A stretch of 64,000 bases of DNA, from the NCBI RefSeq assembly GCF_031143425.1, contig NC_090444.1, forward strand, positions 60,507,533-60,571,532, read 5' to 3'. Positions within the stretch are counted from its first letter, which is position 1, and every line of letters starts with the position of its first letter. The notes under the pieces are model-generated. The model was not told where the DNA came from. It did no database searches and saw nothing but the letters and a program-made list of their open reading frames with translations. The stretch is from Pleurodeles waltl. Taxonomy: Eukaryota > Chordata > Amphibia > Caudata > Salamandridae. Both the position numbers and the translations under genes were made by a program. Of this stretch, positions 63,351 through 64,000 are shown piece by piece.

Positions 63351-64000
63351 TCAAACCAAGAAATCGTGCAGCACCGACCGTGCAAAATGGCCATCCCTTC
63401 TGACCTCAGAGTCCAAGCAGTAATGCTTCGCAAAAGTATGAAGGGACGACCAAGTTGCGGCCTTGCAGATTTCGACCACAGGAACACCCATAGCCAAGGC
63501 CGAAGAGGCCGACTTAGCTCTGGTGGAATGAGCTCTTATACCATCAGGGGGTTCCTTCTTTGCTAAAGAGTAACACATTTTAATGTAAAGAACAACCCAC
63601 CTGGAGAATGTTCTCTTGTGGACTGCCTTTCCTCTCCTCTTTCCCACGTATCCGATGAAAAGCTGATCCTCCAGCCTGAAATCCTTTGATCTGTCTATAT
63701 AAAAGCTTAGCGCCCTCTTTGGGTCCAATCGGTGGAGTCTCTCTTCTTCCTTTGAAGGATGAGGCGGAGGATAAAACGTGGACAAAGTGATTGTCTGAGC
63801 CAAAAGAAAGGGTGAAACAACCTTCGGAAGGAAAGCAGCCTTGGTCCTCAACACCACCTTATCCCCATAAAAAGATGTATAAGGGGGTTTAACCGATAAG
63901 GCCTGCAACTCACTCACTCTCCTTGCAGAGGTAATTGCAACCAGGAATACTGTTTTAATAACCAAATACCTTAAGGGGCAAGAATGCATAGGCTCAAAAG
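63351..64000 (-). CDS. DIRS-D tyrosine recombinase, partial (window edge)
   Basis: Over 210 codons are open from the window edge to the stop at 63351. The piece shows TSARRVSELQALSVKPP (first Arg), KRALSFYIDRSKDFRLEDQL, KRTFSRWVVLYIKMCYSLAK, GIRAHSTRAKSASSALA (His-x-x-Arg) and FAKHYCLDSEVRRD (Tyr). All catalytic positions visible in this part are present. Like the other DIRS copies, it is followed directly by the internal complementary region. Confidence 0.88.
   Translation of the reverse strand, partial: FEPMHSCPLRYLVIKTVFLVAITSARRVSELQALSVKPPYTSFYGDKVVLRTKAAFLPKVVSPFLLAQTITLSTFYPPPHPSKEEERLHRLDPKRALSFYIDRSKDFRLEDQLFIGYVGKRRGKAVHKRTFSRWVVLYIKMCYSLAKKEPPDGIRAHSTRAKSASSALAMGVPVVEICKAATWSSLHTFAKHYCLDSEVRRDGHFARSVLHDFLV

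Larger units (their letters stand above)
62676..64000 (-). mobile_element. DIRS-D: DIRS-type element, left part, continues beyond the window
   Basis: It has the left terminal repeat (62679 to about 62895), a long (TA)n run (about 63030-63090), the internal complementary region (about 63190-63300) and part of the recombinase. It was inserted into the recombinase gene of DIRS-C at an AGAA. No lesion is visible in the part present. Confidence 0.88.

Noticed and set aside
1..64000. Search for host genes, rRNA, tRNA genes, or a bacterial or phage operon
   Set aside because: None found. All recognisable protein motifs belong to mobile elements, and nothing suggests a prokaryotic source.

Overview
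This window looks like intergenic DNA from a very large vertebrate genome, most likely a salamander. A newt such as Pleurodeles is my best guess. That rests on the mix of families: Ty3/gypsy elements with LTRs of 2.4-2.9 kb, several DIRS-type tyrosine-recombinase elements, PIF/Harbinger elements with palindromic non-autonomous relatives, L1, CR1/L2 and Penelope LINE-like elements, and a Tc1/mariner element. I found no host gene, rRNA, tRNA or CRISPR. Almost all recognisable coding sequence belongs to mobile elements, and most of it is on the minus strand.

Layout. (I) 1-15876: a Penelope-like reverse transcriptase remnant (about 14991-15640) was entered by an L1 (L1-A, minus: 1-1295 and 12023-14990). 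L1-A was split by a complete LTR retrotransposon (GYP1, 1296-12022, 5-bp target duplication), which carries a Harbinger-type MITE (8760-9335) three bases upstream of its gag start. (II) 15877-44508: a rearranged Harbinger element (15877-18262) is interrupted by DIRS-A (18263-41681). DIRS-A is interrupted by the LTR retrotransposon GYP2 (21808-40464), whose 5' LTR is interrupted by a Tc1/mariner element (30326-37868), which is itself interrupted by a nearly intact DIRS-B (31588-37571). A solo GYP1-type LTR (41689-44360) lies just outside DIRS-A. (III) 44523-51077: a full-length L1 (L1-B) with a 14-bp target duplication and two long open frames. (IV) 51092-54422: 3.3 kb with no recognisable feature. 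(V) 54423-64000: DIRS-C is interrupted by a plus-oriented GYP2-type solo LTR (55399-62454). That LTR contains a second Harbinger MITE (57856-58455) and a GYP1-type solo LTR (58748-62260), which contains a CR1/L2 LINE fragment. DIRS-C is interrupted again by DIRS-D (62676 to the window end).

Three points stand out. Both LTR elements have the pol order gag-PR-IN-RT-RH, with integrase before reverse transcriptase; this marks the Gmr1-like branch of Ty3/gypsy. The two Harbinger MITEs are end-to-end chains of about a dozen hairpins whose two arms differ together between copies. The nested DIRS copies reveal their integration site: a 4-base core (AGAA) shared by the target and by the circle junction, as read from the internal complementary region.

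Boundaries of nested elements were set by comparing copies within the window and by reading target duplications directly. Family names come from protein motifs. Organism identity, ages and activity are inference.
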